NCBI RefSeq assembly: GCF_014897585.1
Contig: NZ_JABUXW010000009.1
Span: 106,172-170,171 of the forward strand
Direction of reading: 5' to 3'
Length of the DNA: 64,000 nt
From: Brachybacterium tyrofermentans
GTDB taxonomy: Bacteria > Actinomycetota > Actinomycetes > Actinomycetales > Dermabacteraceae
Positions within the stretch are counted from its first letter, which is position 1. Each line of letters begins with the position of its first letter. Shown one piece after another: positions 55,027-63,557 of the stretch. A program made the position numbers and the translations under genes. Under the pieces are notes generated by a model. It was given only the letters and a program-made list of their open reading frames with translations, was not told the DNA's origin and made no database searches.

Positions 55027-55064
55027 CCGGGTCTCCGCTCTCCCCGGGGAGAGCGTCGACCCGG
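55027..55064 (+). terminator. Terminator after the acyl-CoA ligase
   Basis: The perfect palindrome CGCTCTCCCCGGGGAGAGCG (55036-55055) is extended after a two-base internal loop by CCGGGTC and GACCCGG (55027-55033, 55058-55064). It begins 18 bases after the stop. Confidence 0.75.
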
Positions 55065-55152
55065 GAGCTGGAGCGCGGCCCCGACACGCGGCCCCGATGG
55101 CCGGAGAGCGTGCGCACGCCGCACAGGGATCCCGATCGTCGGGGCCTCGTCG

Positions 55153-55158
55153 TAGTCT
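55153..55158 (+). promoter_or_regulatory. Leaderless -10 element of the exonuclease/GIY-YIG fusion gene
   Basis: TAGTCT followed by GCGGGC and the ATG at 55165. Confidence 0.5.
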
Positions 55159-55164
55159 GCGGGC

Positions 55165-56826
55165 ATGTCCGTCCGCCGCCAGCTCAGCTTCGACGACCTC
55201 GGTACCCCGCTCATGGACGCCCTGCTGGTCGTCGTCGACCTCGAGACCACCGGCACCGATCCCTCCTCCGATGCGATCACCGAGATAGGCGCCGTCAAGG
55301 TGCGCGGAGGCGAGGTGGTCGGCGAGTTCCGCACCTTCGTGGATCCACAGCGACCGATCCCCGCCTACATCGCCTCGCTCACCGGGATCACGGACGCCTC
55401 GGTCTCCGGTGCCCCGACCATCGAGGTCGTGCTCCCGATGTTCCTGGACTTCGTGGGCGACGCAGCGTTGGTCGCCCACAACGCACGCTTCGACATCTCC
55501 TTCCTCTCTGCGCAGGCGGCACGCTGCGACATCGCGTGGGCCAAGCCCGCGGTGCTCGACACCCTCGAGCTCGCCAGGACCGTCTTCCGGCGCGACGAGG
55601 TGCGCGATCACAAGCTCTCGACGCTGGCGGCGCATGTCGGGGCGAGCATCACCCCGGACCACCGGGCGCTCTCGGACGCCAGAGCGACCGTCGATGTGCT
55701 CCACGCCATCATCGAGCGTCTGGGATCCCGCGGTGCCTCGACCCTCGAGGACCTCACCTCCGCCCATCGCCGCGCGACCCCGGTCCAGCTGCGCAAGAAG
55801 CACCTCGCCGATGCCGTCCCGTCGGTGCCGGGGGTGTACGAGTTCCTCGATGCCCAGGGCGGCGTGCTCTACGTGGGGACGTCCCGCAACCTCCGTTCCC
55901 GGGTGCGCACCTATTTCACCGCTGCGGAGACGCGGCGGAAGGTCCTGGACATGCTTCCGAGGGCGGAGTCGATCCGAGTCATCGAGTGCACCACGGCGAC
56001 CGAGGCGGCAGTCCGCGAGCTGCGGATCATCGGTGCCCGGAAGCCGCCGTCCAACCGCCACGGTCTGAATCCGGAGAAGGCGCACTGGCTCCGGCTGGGG
56101 AGCGGCACCGAGGGGCTGCGCGCAGCGCGCCTCGCCCGATCGGAGGCCGACGGATCCGCCCAGATCGGGCCGCTGTCCTCCCGGCACGATGTGGAACCGC
56201 TGCGCGGGCTGCTCACCGATGCCGTGCTGGGCCGCGGTTCGTCGTTCGAGCTCGGGTCACGACGTGACCCGCCGCAGGACGCCGGGCACCACGACAGGAT
56301 CCGAGCGGCGATGCTCACGGACCCCCGCGAGGTGCTCGACCACGTCGCCGGGCGCATGCGCGGTCATGTCGAGGGCGGCCGCTACGAGGAGGCGGAGAAG
56401 GTGCGCCAGCTCGCTCTGACCTTCCTGGCGGCCGGGAAGCGCGCGGCCCGGCTGCGCGCGATCGGTCGTGTGCCCCTGCTGGTCGCCGCCCGTCCCAGTG
56501 CGGATCCCGTGGTGGGCGGGCGGGGATGGGAGCTGCTGGCCGTGCGTCACGGACGCTTCTCCGGAACTGCGCTCGTGAGCACCCACGCGGACCCCGTCGC
56601 AGTGGCACGATCCCTCGCGGCGACGGGCCTCGGCGAGGCGGAGCTCGCGACCCCGATGTGCCAGGGCTACCACCAGGAGGCCGAGATCCTGCTCACCTGG
56701 CTCGAGGGCGACGGCGTCCGCACCGTCCTGGTCGACGGCGAGTGGCACCAGCCCGCCCGGGCCCGCTTCGACGCCCAGCATCTCGCGGAGCGCTTCTCCC
56801 GGACCGCGACCGTCCCCGGGGCATAG
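55165..56826 (+). CDS. DEDDh 3'-5' exonuclease fused to a UvrC-type GIY-YIG domain
   Basis: A 553-residue DNA repair-type fusion. Residues about 20-190 form a DnaQ-like exonuclease: VVVDLETTGTD (Asp25, Glu27), VAHNARFDISFL and DHRALSDARAT. Residues about 212-300 are a GIY-YIG nuclease as in UvrC or Cho (SVPGVYEFLDAQGGVLYVGT). Further on, HVEGGRYEEAEKVRQLA near 400 resembles a UVR motif. The C-terminal RNase H-like and helix-hairpin-helix parts of full UvrC are absent. The M. tuberculosis Rv2191 has this architecture and a matching position. Predicted role: incision and trimming of damaged DNA. Confidence 0.9.
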   Translation: MSVRRQLSFDDLGTPLMDALLVVVDLETTGTDPSSDAITEIGAVKVRGGEVVGEFRTFVDPQRPIPAYIASLTGITDASVSGAPTIEVVLPMFLDFVGDAALVAHNARFDISFLSAQAARCDIAWAKPAVLDTLELARTVFRRDEVRDHKLSTLAAHVGASITPDHRALSDARATVDVLHAIIERLGSRGASTLEDLTSAHRRATPVQLRKKHLADAVPSVPGVYEFLDAQGGVLYVGTSRNLRSRVRTYFTAAETRRKVLDMLPRAESIRVIECTTATEAAVRELRIIGARKPPSNRHGLNPEKAHWLRLGSGTEGLRAARLARSEADGSAQIGPLSSRHDVEPLRGLLTDAVLGRGSSFELGSRRDPPQDAGHHDRIRAAMLTDPREVLDHVAGRMRGHVEGGRYEEAEKVRQLALTFLAAGKRAARLRAIGRVPLLVAARPSADPVVGGRGWELLAVRHGRFSGTALVSTHADPVAVARSLAATGLGEAELATPMCQGYHQEAEILLTWLEGDGVRTVLVDGEWHQPARARFDAQHLAERFSRTATVPGA

Positions 56827-56876
56827 GCTCGGTGCACACGTCCCGGCGCGGTCAGCGCCCCGTCCAAGGAGAACTC

Positions 56877-57158
56877 ATGATCACTGCCCTCGTCTCGATC
56901 GTCGTGGAGTCCGCCCGCATCCCGGAGGTCGCCGCGTCGATCGTCGACCTCGATGGTGTCGAGCACGTCTACTCCGTCACCGGCGACGTCGACCTCATCG
57001 CCGTGGTCCGCGTGCGTGCCCATGAGGACCTCGCCGGCGTCATCGCCGATCAGCTGAGCAAGGTCCAGGGCGTGGTGAACACCACGACGAACATCGCGTT
57101 CAAGACCTATTCCAAGCAGGATCTCGATGCCGCCTTCGACCTGGGCATCGACGGCTGA
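56877..57158 (+). CDS. Lrp/AsnC ligand-binding domain protein without DNA-binding domain
   Basis: A 93-residue stand-alone RAM (AsnC_trans_reg) domain: MITALVSIVVESARIPEVAA, GVEHVYSVTGDVDLIAVVRV and VQGVVNTTTNIAFKTYSKQD. The helix-turn-helix of Lrp/AsnC regulators is absent, so it may sense an amino acid or modulate another regulator. AAGGAG precedes the ATG. It lies upstream of and convergent with trpD, a conserved neighbour relation in actinobacteria. Confidence 0.9.
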   Translation: MITALVSIVVESARIPEVAASIVDLDGVEHVYSVTGDVDLIAVVRVRAHEDLAGVIADQLSKVQGVVNTTTNIAFKTYSKQDLDAAFDLGIDG

Positions 57159-57245
57159 GCAAGCACGCACACGGGCGCCGGCCACCGCACCGATGCCGGC
57201 CACCCTCATCGGCGCCGGGGAGCACCTGGTGACGTCAGGACGGAC

Positions 57246-58328
57246 TCAGGCCTCCGCGCCGAAGGCCTCCTGCGAGGCTGCGGCCCAGCGCCGGATCAGC
57301 TCTGCCGGCCGTCCGGAGTCGAGCGCCTCGCGCGCCTGGGCGAACGCGGCGACGAACCTCTCCTCGAAGCCATCCTCCGCGCTCTGACCGATTCCGTCGA
57401 AAGCTGTCACCCCGGCCGCGGCGTTCAGGAGCACGGCATCCCGGATCGGGCCCATGCGTCCGTCGACGACTCCGGCGAAGAGATCCCGTACGACCTGGGC
57501 GTTCTCCTCGACTGTCCCTCCCCGCAGAGCGTCGTGCGCCGACCTCTCGATGCCGAGCAGCGCCTGCGGATCCAGCAGATGGCGGCGCACCTCACCTCCG
57601 CGCACCTCCCAGACGTCCGACGGTGCGGTCACCGTCAGCTCGTCGAGGCCGTCCTGACCCCGGAACACCAGCGCGCTCGTGCCCCGCGAGGCGAAGACGC
57701 CGGCGACCGTGGGGGCGATGGACTCGTCGGCGACACCGACAGCGCTCGCGCGCGGCTGCGCCGGATTCGTGATCGGTCCCAGGATGTTCATCACGGTCGG
57801 GATGCCCAGCCCCCGTCGCGCCTCGGCCGCGAAACGCATCGAGGGATGGAACACCTGCGCGAAGAGGAAGGTCATCCCGATCTTCCCGACCAGCTCCTCG
57901 ACCACCGGCACCGGCAGGTCGAGACGCACCCCGAGGGCTTCGAGCACATCCGCGCTGCCCGACTTCGAGCTCGAGGCCCTGTTGCCGTGCTTGACCACCG
58001 TGCGTCCGGTCGAGGCGATGACCATCGAGGCCATCGTGGAGATGTTGACCGTCTGCGCCAGGTCCCCGCCTGTGCCGACGATGTCGATGGACTCCTGGGG
58101 AGCGTTCACCGGACGCGCATGGGAGACCATCGAATCGGCCAGAGCGGCGAGCTCCGCACTGCTGACGCCCTTGGACTGCAGCGAGACCAGGAACCCGGCG
58201 AGCTGCACCGCGGTCGCGTTGCCCGACATGACCTCGTCCATGGCCCACGAGGCCTCGGACGTCTCGAGCTCCAGCCCGCGCACGAGGCGCGACGTGATCG
58301 TGGACCAGGTCGGAGTGTTCTCGCTCAT
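57246..58328 (-). CDS. trpD: Anthranilate phosphoribosyltransferase
   Basis: Transfers phosphoribosyl to anthranilate in tryptophan synthesis. The 360-residue product has the PRPP loop DIVGTGGDLAQTVNIST, KHGNRASSSKSGSADVLEAL and the MRFAAEARRGLGIPTVMNILGP region (the last given by its ends). The GTGGD and KHGNR motifs are intact. It is isolated from other trp genes, as Rv2192c is in M. tuberculosis, and is divergent from ctaE. Confidence 0.95.
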   Translation of the reverse strand: MSENTPTWSTITSRLVRGLELETSEASWAMDEVMSGNATAVQLAGFLVSLQSKGVSSAELAALADSMVSHARPVNAPQESIDIVGTGGDLAQTVNISTMASMVIASTGRTVVKHGNRASSSKSGSADVLEALGVRLDLPVPVVEELVGKIGMTFLFAQVFHPSMRFAAEARRGLGIPTVMNILGPITNPAQPRASAVGVADESIAPTVAGVFASRGTSALVFRGQDGLDELTVTAPSDVWEVRGGEVRRHLLDPQALLGIERSAHDALRGGTVEENAQVVRDLFAGVVDGRMGPIRDAVLLNAAAGVTAFDGIGQSAEDGFEERFVAAFAQAREALDSGRPAELIRRWAAASQEAFGAEA

Positions 58329-58551
58329 GCACCGATGGTCTCACCTCGCAGGCGCTGGACGTCGTTCCGGTCACGGATCGGATCACAGATGCATCACAGG
58401 CCCCGTAGGTCGCGGTCACCTGCGGCGATCGGAAGCGTGTCCCGGTTCGTGACACGGCGTCAGGAGGGATATGCTGGCCTGGTCCTCCCGGGGCTGAGCC
58501 CTGCGGTGTGCCCGGGCGTCGTGAACCGGCACACCGAACCTGACGACACGA

Positions 58552-58557
58552 CATAAT
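58552..58557 (+). promoter_or_regulatory. Leaderless -10 element of ctaE
   Basis: CATAAT, the best -10 match among the leaderless promoters, lies 6 bases before the GTG at 58564. It probably drives the ctaE-qcrCAB operon. Confidence 0.55.
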
Positions 58558-58563
58558 GGTGAC

Positions 58564-59295
58564 GTGACTACTGCGACCCTGCCTGAGCGCTCCGCCGCCG
58601 CTGTTCCAGCGGTCGGCCGACCCAACCCGACGCAGATCGGCACGATCGTCTGGCTCTCGAGCGAGCTGATGTTCTTCGGCGGTCTGTTCGCCATGTTCTT
58701 CACACTCCGTTCCATGGCGCCGGACACCTTCTTCGTGGGCGAAGGGCACTTCGCCCACGGCTTCGCGCTGGCGAACACGGCGATCCTCGTGCTGAGCTCC
58801 GTGACGTGCCAGATCGGTGTCTTCCTCGCCGAGGGCCAGTTCCCCGGTGGCAAGCCCTTCGCTCCGCGCAAGCGCCGCACCGGCTCGATCTTCAACATCG
58901 CCGGCTGGGGAATGATCGAGTGGTACACGCTCACCTTCCTCATGGGCGCCGTGTTCGTCTCCGGGCAGGCCTACGAGTACACCGAGCTGGTCCACAACGG
59001 CGTCACGCTCTCGTCCTCACCGTTCGGCTCGATCTTCTTCCTCGCCACCGGCTTCCACGGCATCCACGTCGTCGGCGGCCTCATCGCCTTCCTCATGGTC
59101 CTCATGCGCTCCTTCGTGGCGGACGAGTTCACGCAGCACGAGCAGGTCTCGGCGATCTGCATCTCGTACTACTGGCACTTCGTCGACATCGTGTGGATCG
59201 TGCTGTTCTTCATCGTCTACATGCTCGATCCGCTGTCGACGGCCTTCAACTCCGGGCACTTCATCCCGGTGGACTTCAACTGGAGCATCTTCTGA
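58564..59295 (+). CDS. ctaE: Cytochrome c oxidase subunit III
   Basis: Subunit of the aa3-type terminal oxidase. The 243-residue product has five transmembrane segments: IVWLSSELMFFGGLFAMFFT, NTAILVLSSVTCQIGVFL, the IEWYTLTFLMGAVFVSGQAYEY region, FFLATGFHGIHVVGGLIAFL and YYWHFVDIVWIVLFFIVYM. GFHGIHVVGG and YYWHFVD are subunit III signatures. GTG start, leaderless. Five rather than seven helices is usual in actinobacteria. It heads the qcr cluster that makes the bcc-aa3 supercomplex. Confidence 0.96.
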   Translation: MTTATLPERSAAAVPAVGRPNPTQIGTIVWLSSELMFFGGLFAMFFTLRSMAPDTFFVGEGHFAHGFALANTAILVLSSVTCQIGVFLAEGQFPGGKPFAPRKRRTGSIFNIAGWGMIEWYTLTFLMGAVFVSGQAYEYTELVHNGVTLSSSPFGSIFFLATGFHGIHVVGGLIAFLMVLMRSFVADEFTQHEQVSAICISYYWHFVDIVWIVLFFIVYMLDPLSTAFNSGHFIPVDFNWSIF

Positions 59296-59386
59296 TCGCC
59301 GCGCCCGCACAGGCTCCCCCGCCTGGTGCGATCACCAGCCCCCCTCTCTCCCCCGCTCGCCCCCTCCACGAATCGAGGTCCGAACC

Positions 59387-60187
59387 GTGAAGGCACTCGC
59401 CGCACGTCGTCATCACCCGATGGCGCTACTCGTGATTCTCCTGCTCGCCCTGGTGGCGACCGGTGGGCTGTACGTCGCATTCCAGCCGCAGACGGCCCAG
59501 GCTGAGTCCTACACGCAGGACGACGTCGACGCCGGCGAGGCACTGTTCCTCGCCAACTGCGCCACCTGCCACGGCCGCAACGCCGAGGGTCTGCAGGACG
59601 CCGACGGCTCCGCACTCGGCCCCTCGCTGATCGGTGTGGGCGCAGCCGCGGTCGACTTCCAGGTCGGCACCGGCCGTATGCCGATGGAGAACTCCGGCGC
59701 ACAGGCATGGCGCAAGCCGCCGCAGATGAACGACGAGCAGACCCGTCAGCTCGCGGCCTACGTGGCCTCCCTCGGCCCCGGCCCCGCCGTCCCCGATGAG
59801 GAGTACCTCGATACCTCCAAGGGCGACGCCACCAAGGGCGGCGAGATCTTCCGCATCAACTGCGCCATGTGCCACAACGCGGCCGGCGCCGGCGGCGCCC
59901 TGACCCGCGGCAAGTTCGCACCGCCCGTCATCGGGGTCGATCCCAAGCACGTCTACGAGGCCATGGATACCGGCCCGCAGAACATGCCGGTCTTCAACGA
60001 GAACAACCTGTCCCCCGAGGACAAGCGTGATGTCATCACCTACCTCGACGCCCTGGAGGAGAACGGCTCCCCCGGCGGCATCTCCCTGGGCTCGGTCGGT
60101 CCGGTGACCGAGGGTCTGTATGCCTGGACGATCATCCTGTCCCTCCTCCTCGGCTGCGCCGTGTGGCTGGGGGCGAAAGCCAAGTGA
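59387..60187 (+). CDS. qcrC: Ubiquinol/menaquinol-cytochrome c reductase, dihaem cytochrome c subunit
   Basis: Dihaem cytochrome of the bcc complex that passes electrons directly to the aa3 oxidase, replacing a soluble cytochrome c. The 266-residue product has an N-terminal signal-anchor (MALLVILLLALVATGGLYVA), two CxxCH haem sites (CATCH and CAMCH) with distal methionines in RMPMEN and NMPVF contexts, and a C-terminal helix (AWTIILSLLLGCAVWLG). Start GTG at 59387 after GAGG. Its stop overlaps the qcrA start (GTGA). Confidence 0.95.
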   Translation: MKALAARRHHPMALLVILLLALVATGGLYVAFQPQTAQAESYTQDDVDAGEALFLANCATCHGRNAEGLQDADGSALGPSLIGVGAAAVDFQVGTGRMPMENSGAQAWRKPPQMNDEQTRQLAAYVASLGPGPAVPDEEYLDTSKGDATKGGEIFRINCAMCHNAAGAGGALTRGKFAPPVIGVDPKHVYEAMDTGPQNMPVFNENNLSPEDKRDVITYLDALEENGSPGGISLGSVGPVTEGLYAWTIILSLLLGCAVWLGAKAK

Positions 60188-61260
60188 ATGCGAGCATGAA
60201 CACCAATCTCGACGGCACGACCCCTGCACGCGGGGTCAGCGCGATCGCTCCCAAGGAGGGCGGAGGCTTCCCGAACCCGGGGCTCCCCCCGCACGTCCAC
60301 CGCCAGGCTGATGTCTCCAAGGCTGCGGAGAAGCGAGCGGAGCGACTCGTCGCCGCCATGTTCCTGCTGTCCGTGATCGGAACGGCGATCTTCATCGTCG
60401 CCTACTTCCTGGTCACGCCGACAGGCACGAACATCTTCGCCGAGGAAGGCTCGCCCAGCGCCCTGTGGTGGTCCAACCTCGTCACGGGCCTCGGGCTCGC
60501 GATCGCGGTCTTCTTCATCGGTGCGGCGGCGGTCCACTGGGCCAAGACGCTCATGCCCGATGAGGAGATGGTCGAGGAGCGCCACGACATCCGCAGCTCC
60601 GACGAGACGCGGGAGATCGCGGTCGGGATCATCACCGACGGCCTGGAGGAATCCGGCATCGCGCGCCGTCCCGTGATCGTCACGGCCATGGTCGCCGCCT
60701 TCGCCGCGCTGCCGATCGCCGTGCTCGCACCGCTGTCGACGCTCGGCCCGCTGCCGGGCAACAAGCTCCACCACACCTTCTGGGGCCACAATCCCGGTCA
60801 GCGTCTCGCCCGCGATCACGACGGCACCCCCATCAAGCTGTCCGACGTCGCCATGAACTCGATCTTCCACGTCATGCCCGAGGGCCTGACGGAGGAGACC
60901 CCGCACTTCCTCGAGGAGCGCGCCAAGGCCGCCACGGTGATCGTGCGCATCGATCCGAAGCTGAGCAAGAACCCCGAGAGCATGGCGAACGGTGTCGACG
61001 GCATCCTCGCGTTCTCCAAGATCTGCACGCACGTCGGGTGCCCGGTGGCTCTCTACGAACAGCAGACGCACCACATGCTGTGCCCGTGCCACCAGTCCAC
61101 CTTCGACGTCACCGATGGTGCCAAGGTGATCTTCGGCCCGGCGCACCGGCCGCTCCCCCAGCTCCCGATCGAGGTCGATGACGAGGGCTACCTGGTGGCC
61201 ACCGGTGACTTCCCCGAACCGATCGGTCCCAGCTTCTGGGACACCCACAAGGACAAGTGA
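60184..61260 (+). CDS. qcrA: Menaquinol-cytochrome c reductase, Rieske iron-sulfur subunit
   Basis: Rieske subunit of the bcc complex. The 358-residue actinobacterial form has an extended N-terminus with three transmembrane helices (near residues 55-75, 95-115 and 155-180), unlike the single helix of most bacteria. The [2Fe-2S] boxes CTHVGCPV and CPCHQSTFD include the disulfide cysteines typical of respiratory Rieske proteins. I chose the GTG at 60184, which overlaps the qcrC stop as GTGA; the ATG at 60196 is an alternative. Confidence 0.93.
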   Translation: MNASMNTNLDGTTPARGVSAIAPKEGGGFPNPGLPPHVHRQADVSKAAEKRAERLVAAMFLLSVIGTAIFIVAYFLVTPTGTNIFAEEGSPSALWWSNLVTGLGLAIAVFFIGAAAVHWAKTLMPDEEMVEERHDIRSSDETREIAVGIITDGLEESGIARRPVIVTAMVAAFAALPIAVLAPLSTLGPLPGNKLHHTFWGHNPGQRLARDHDGTPIKLSDVAMNSIFHVMPEGLTEETPHFLEERAKAATVIVRIDPKLSKNPESMANGVDGILAFSKICTHVGCPVALYEQQTHHMLCPCHQSTFDVTDGAKVIFGPAHRPLPQLPIEVDDEGYLVATGDFPEPIGPSFWDTHKDK

Positions 61261-61264
61261 TCCC

Positions 61265-62950
61265 GTGACGACCACGACTCCCGATACCCGGAAGCAGACT
61301 TCCGACGACGCGAGCAGCTCCCGCGTCTACAAGCTCGGCGCAGTAGGCGGCGACTGGCTGGACCAGCGCCTCTCCGGCGGCGGCTTCGTCAAGTTCATCG
61401 CTCGCAAGATCTTCCCCGACCACTGGTCGTTCATGTTCGGTGAGGTGGCGCTGTACAGCTTCGTCATCCTGCTGATCTCGGGAACCTTCCTGACGATGTT
61501 CTTCGACCCCTCCATGGAGGAGGTCGTCTACAACGGTCCGTACGTCCCGCTGCAGGGCGAGCACGTCTCCCGTGCCTTCGAGTCGACGCTCCAGATCTCC
61601 TTCGAGGTCAAGGGAGGCCTGCTCTTCCGCCAGATGCACCACTGGTCCGCCCTCGTGTTCATGGTCGCGATCTTCGTGCACATGTTCCGAGTGTTCTTCA
61701 CCGGTGCGTTCCGCAAGCCCCGCGAGCTCAACTGGATCGTCGGCTTCACCCTGATGGTCCTGGGCATGGTCGCCGGCTTCTCCGGCTACTCCCTCCCCGA
61801 TGACGTGCTCTCCGGCAACGGGCTGCGCGTGATCGACGGCCTGATGAAGTCGATTCCGATCATCGGCACCTACCTGTCGATGCTCCTGTTCGGTGGCGAG
61901 TTCCCCGGCACGGACATCATCCCGCGCCTGTTCACGGTCCACATCCTGCTGGTGCCCGCCATGATCCTCGGGCTCATCGCGATCCACCTGGTGCTGCTCG
62001 TGCTGCACAAGCACACGCAGTACCCCGGCCCCGGTCGCACCGAGCGCAACGTGGTCGGCTTCCCGGTGTTCCCGGTGTACGCCGCCAAGGCCGGCGGATT
62101 CTTCTTCCTGGTCTTCGGCGTCATCACCCTGATCTCCGCGACCACCGCGATCAACGGGGTCTGGGTCTACGGCCCCTACGACCCCTCCCCCGTCTCCGCG
62201 GGTTCGCAGCCTGACTGGTACATGCTCTGGACCGACGGCGGGCTGCGCCTCATCCCGGGGTGGGAGTTCACGATCTTCGGGTACGTGATCTCGCTGAACA
62301 TGCTCATCCCGATGGGCATCTATGGCGCTCTGCTGGGCTCCCTGGCGCTCTACCCGTTCATCGAGTCCTGGGTGACCGGCGATGACCGCGAGCACCACCT
62401 CCTGGATCTGCCGTACAACGCCCCGGTCCGAACGGGCCTCGGCGTGTCCTGGATCAGCGTCTATCTGATCCTCGCCCTGGCCGCGACGAACGACATCATC
62501 GCCATCGGGCTGCATCTATCGATCAACGACCTGACATGGGCGTTCCGCATCGGGATCTTCGTGGTGCCCGTGCTGGTCTTCTTCATTACGAAGCGGATCT
62601 GCCTCTCGCTCCAGCGTCAGGCGCGCCAGAAGGCTCTCCATGGCTCGGAGACCTCCCGAGTGGTCCGGACGGAGAGCGGCAAGATGCTCGAGATCCATGA
62701 GCCGCTCGACGAGTTCGATCGGTGGGTTCTCGTCCAGCACGACGACTACCGTCCGCTGCAGGCCGGGAAGGGCGTCTCGTCGCTGCGTGCGAAGGCCACC
62801 AGCTTCTTCTTCAAGGACCGCATCGAGCCGGTCTCGCCGGCAGAGCTGCGCGAAGCCTTCGAGCACTACGCCCATGAGAAGCACGAGATCGACTCCGCAA
62901 CCGGTGGCGACTACCGCACCCCGGCAGAGACGGCGCACCACGCCGGTTGA
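61265..62950 (+). CDS. qcrB: Menaquinol-cytochrome c reductase, cytochrome b subunit
   Basis: Quinol-oxidising, dihaem b subunit of the bcc complex, the target of Q203-type inhibitors in mycobacteria. The 561-residue product has about eight to nine transmembrane helices and the haem ligand histidine pairs in MHHWSALVFMVAIFVHMFR and VHILLVPAMILGLIAIHL. The PDWYML and quinone-site segments are present, and an actinobacterial C-terminal cytoplasmic extension covers about 120 residues. Start GTG at 61265, 4 bases after the qcrA stop. It is the last gene of the operon, closed by a strong terminator. Confidence 0.96.
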   Translation: MTTTTPDTRKQTSDDASSSRVYKLGAVGGDWLDQRLSGGGFVKFIARKIFPDHWSFMFGEVALYSFVILLISGTFLTMFFDPSMEEVVYNGPYVPLQGEHVSRAFESTLQISFEVKGGLLFRQMHHWSALVFMVAIFVHMFRVFFTGAFRKPRELNWIVGFTLMVLGMVAGFSGYSLPDDVLSGNGLRVIDGLMKSIPIIGTYLSMLLFGGEFPGTDIIPRLFTVHILLVPAMILGLIAIHLVLLVLHKHTQYPGPGRTERNVVGFPVFPVYAAKAGGFFFLVFGVITLISATTAINGVWVYGPYDPSPVSAGSQPDWYMLWTDGGLRLIPGWEFTIFGYVISLNMLIPMGIYGALLGSLALYPFIESWVTGDDREHHLLDLPYNAPVRTGLGVSWISVYLILALAATNDIIAIGLHLSINDLTWAFRIGIFVVPVLVFFITKRICLSLQRQARQKALHGSETSRVVRTESGKMLEIHEPLDEFDRWVLVQHDDYRPLQAGKGVSSLRAKATSFFFKDRIEPVSPAELREAFEHYAHEKHEIDSATGGDYRTPAETAHHAG

Positions 62951-62980
62951 TCCTCTGCCTCGCTGACGCGAGCACCTCGA

Positions 62981-63016
62981 CGATGGGCCCTGGGAAGCGA
63001 TTCCCAGGGCCCATCG
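62981..63016 (+). terminator. Intrinsic terminator of the ctaE-qcrCAB operon
   Basis: A perfect 16-bp stem (62981-62996 with 63001-63016), GCGA loop and a following TTCTGTTC tract. It is the only hairpin in the window with a T-rich tail. Confidence 0.85.
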
Positions 63017-63136
63017 TTCTGTTCAGGCTCGGTTCTGTTGAGGCTCAGTTCTTTTCAGCCCCGCAGATCCCCTTCTGCTCTCCGTCACGGCGAGGTCAGA
63101 ACTCTGTGCGGGAGAATCATCGCGTGGGAGCTCCTC

Positions 63137-63415
63137 TCACCGCAGAAGAGGATTCCTTGGGCGGCGACCACGACCCTGGTCGGGCCGGCCGGAGACCGCG
63201 TTCACCAGGTACCGTACGGAGACCATGCTCAGCCTGCGGTCAGCGCGACGAAGGACCCGGGCGGATTGCAGCGGTCGCTTCGCCGGATCCCGACGGTCAG
63301 CCTCGAGCGTGCGCCGAGCCCAGTCGACAGCCGCCTCGATGCCACCGTCCTGCGCGTAGACAGCTGAGAGCTGACGTTCCGCGCGTGCTGCCGGATTCAC
63401 GTCATCGATGATCAT
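63137..63415 (-). CDS. Small hypothetical protein
   Basis: A 92-codon ORF beginning MIIDDVNPAARAERQLSAVY, with AGGAGG 8 bases before the ATG and codon use broadly like the neighbouring genes. It is charged, probably helical (AAVDWARRTLEADRR) and Arg-rich at the end. No family recognised. It could be a genuine short gene or the truncated start of a longer protein. The good ribosome binding site supports translation. Confidence 0.45.
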   Translation of the reverse strand: MIIDDVNPAARAERQLSAVYAQDGGIEAAVDWARRTLEADRRDPAKRPLQSARVLRRADRRLSMVSVRYLVNAVSGRPDQGRGRRPRNPLLR

Positions 63416-63557
63416 CGCCTGTGCCTCCTACACCTTGCTGATGCTGCGGGATGGAGCAATCAGCTTCACCGGTCTCCATGTACTCGGTCACGCTAGCACC
63501 GTCGCGTAGGCCATCCGCTGCATACGTCAGGGAAGTGAGCGTGCACGCCCCAGCCAT
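63402..63557 (-). CDS. Very small ORF overlapping the start of the next one
   Basis: A 51-codon ORF (MAGACTLTSLTYAADGLRDG at the start) on the same strand and immediately upstream of the 92-codon ORF, overlapping it by 14 bases. Such overlap is common in small co-translated pairs, including toxin-antitoxin modules, but neither product is recognised and the ribosome binding site is weak. It may equally be a remnant. Confidence 0.22.
   Translation of the reverse strand: MAGACTLTSLTYAADGLRDGASVTEYMETGEADCSIPQHQQGVGGTGDDHR

Noticed and set aside
57159..57245. Possible terminator between the AsnC-domain gene and trpD
   Set aside because: CCGATG and CATCGG can pair across 11 bases, but the stem is short and other pairings compete; not strong enough to list.
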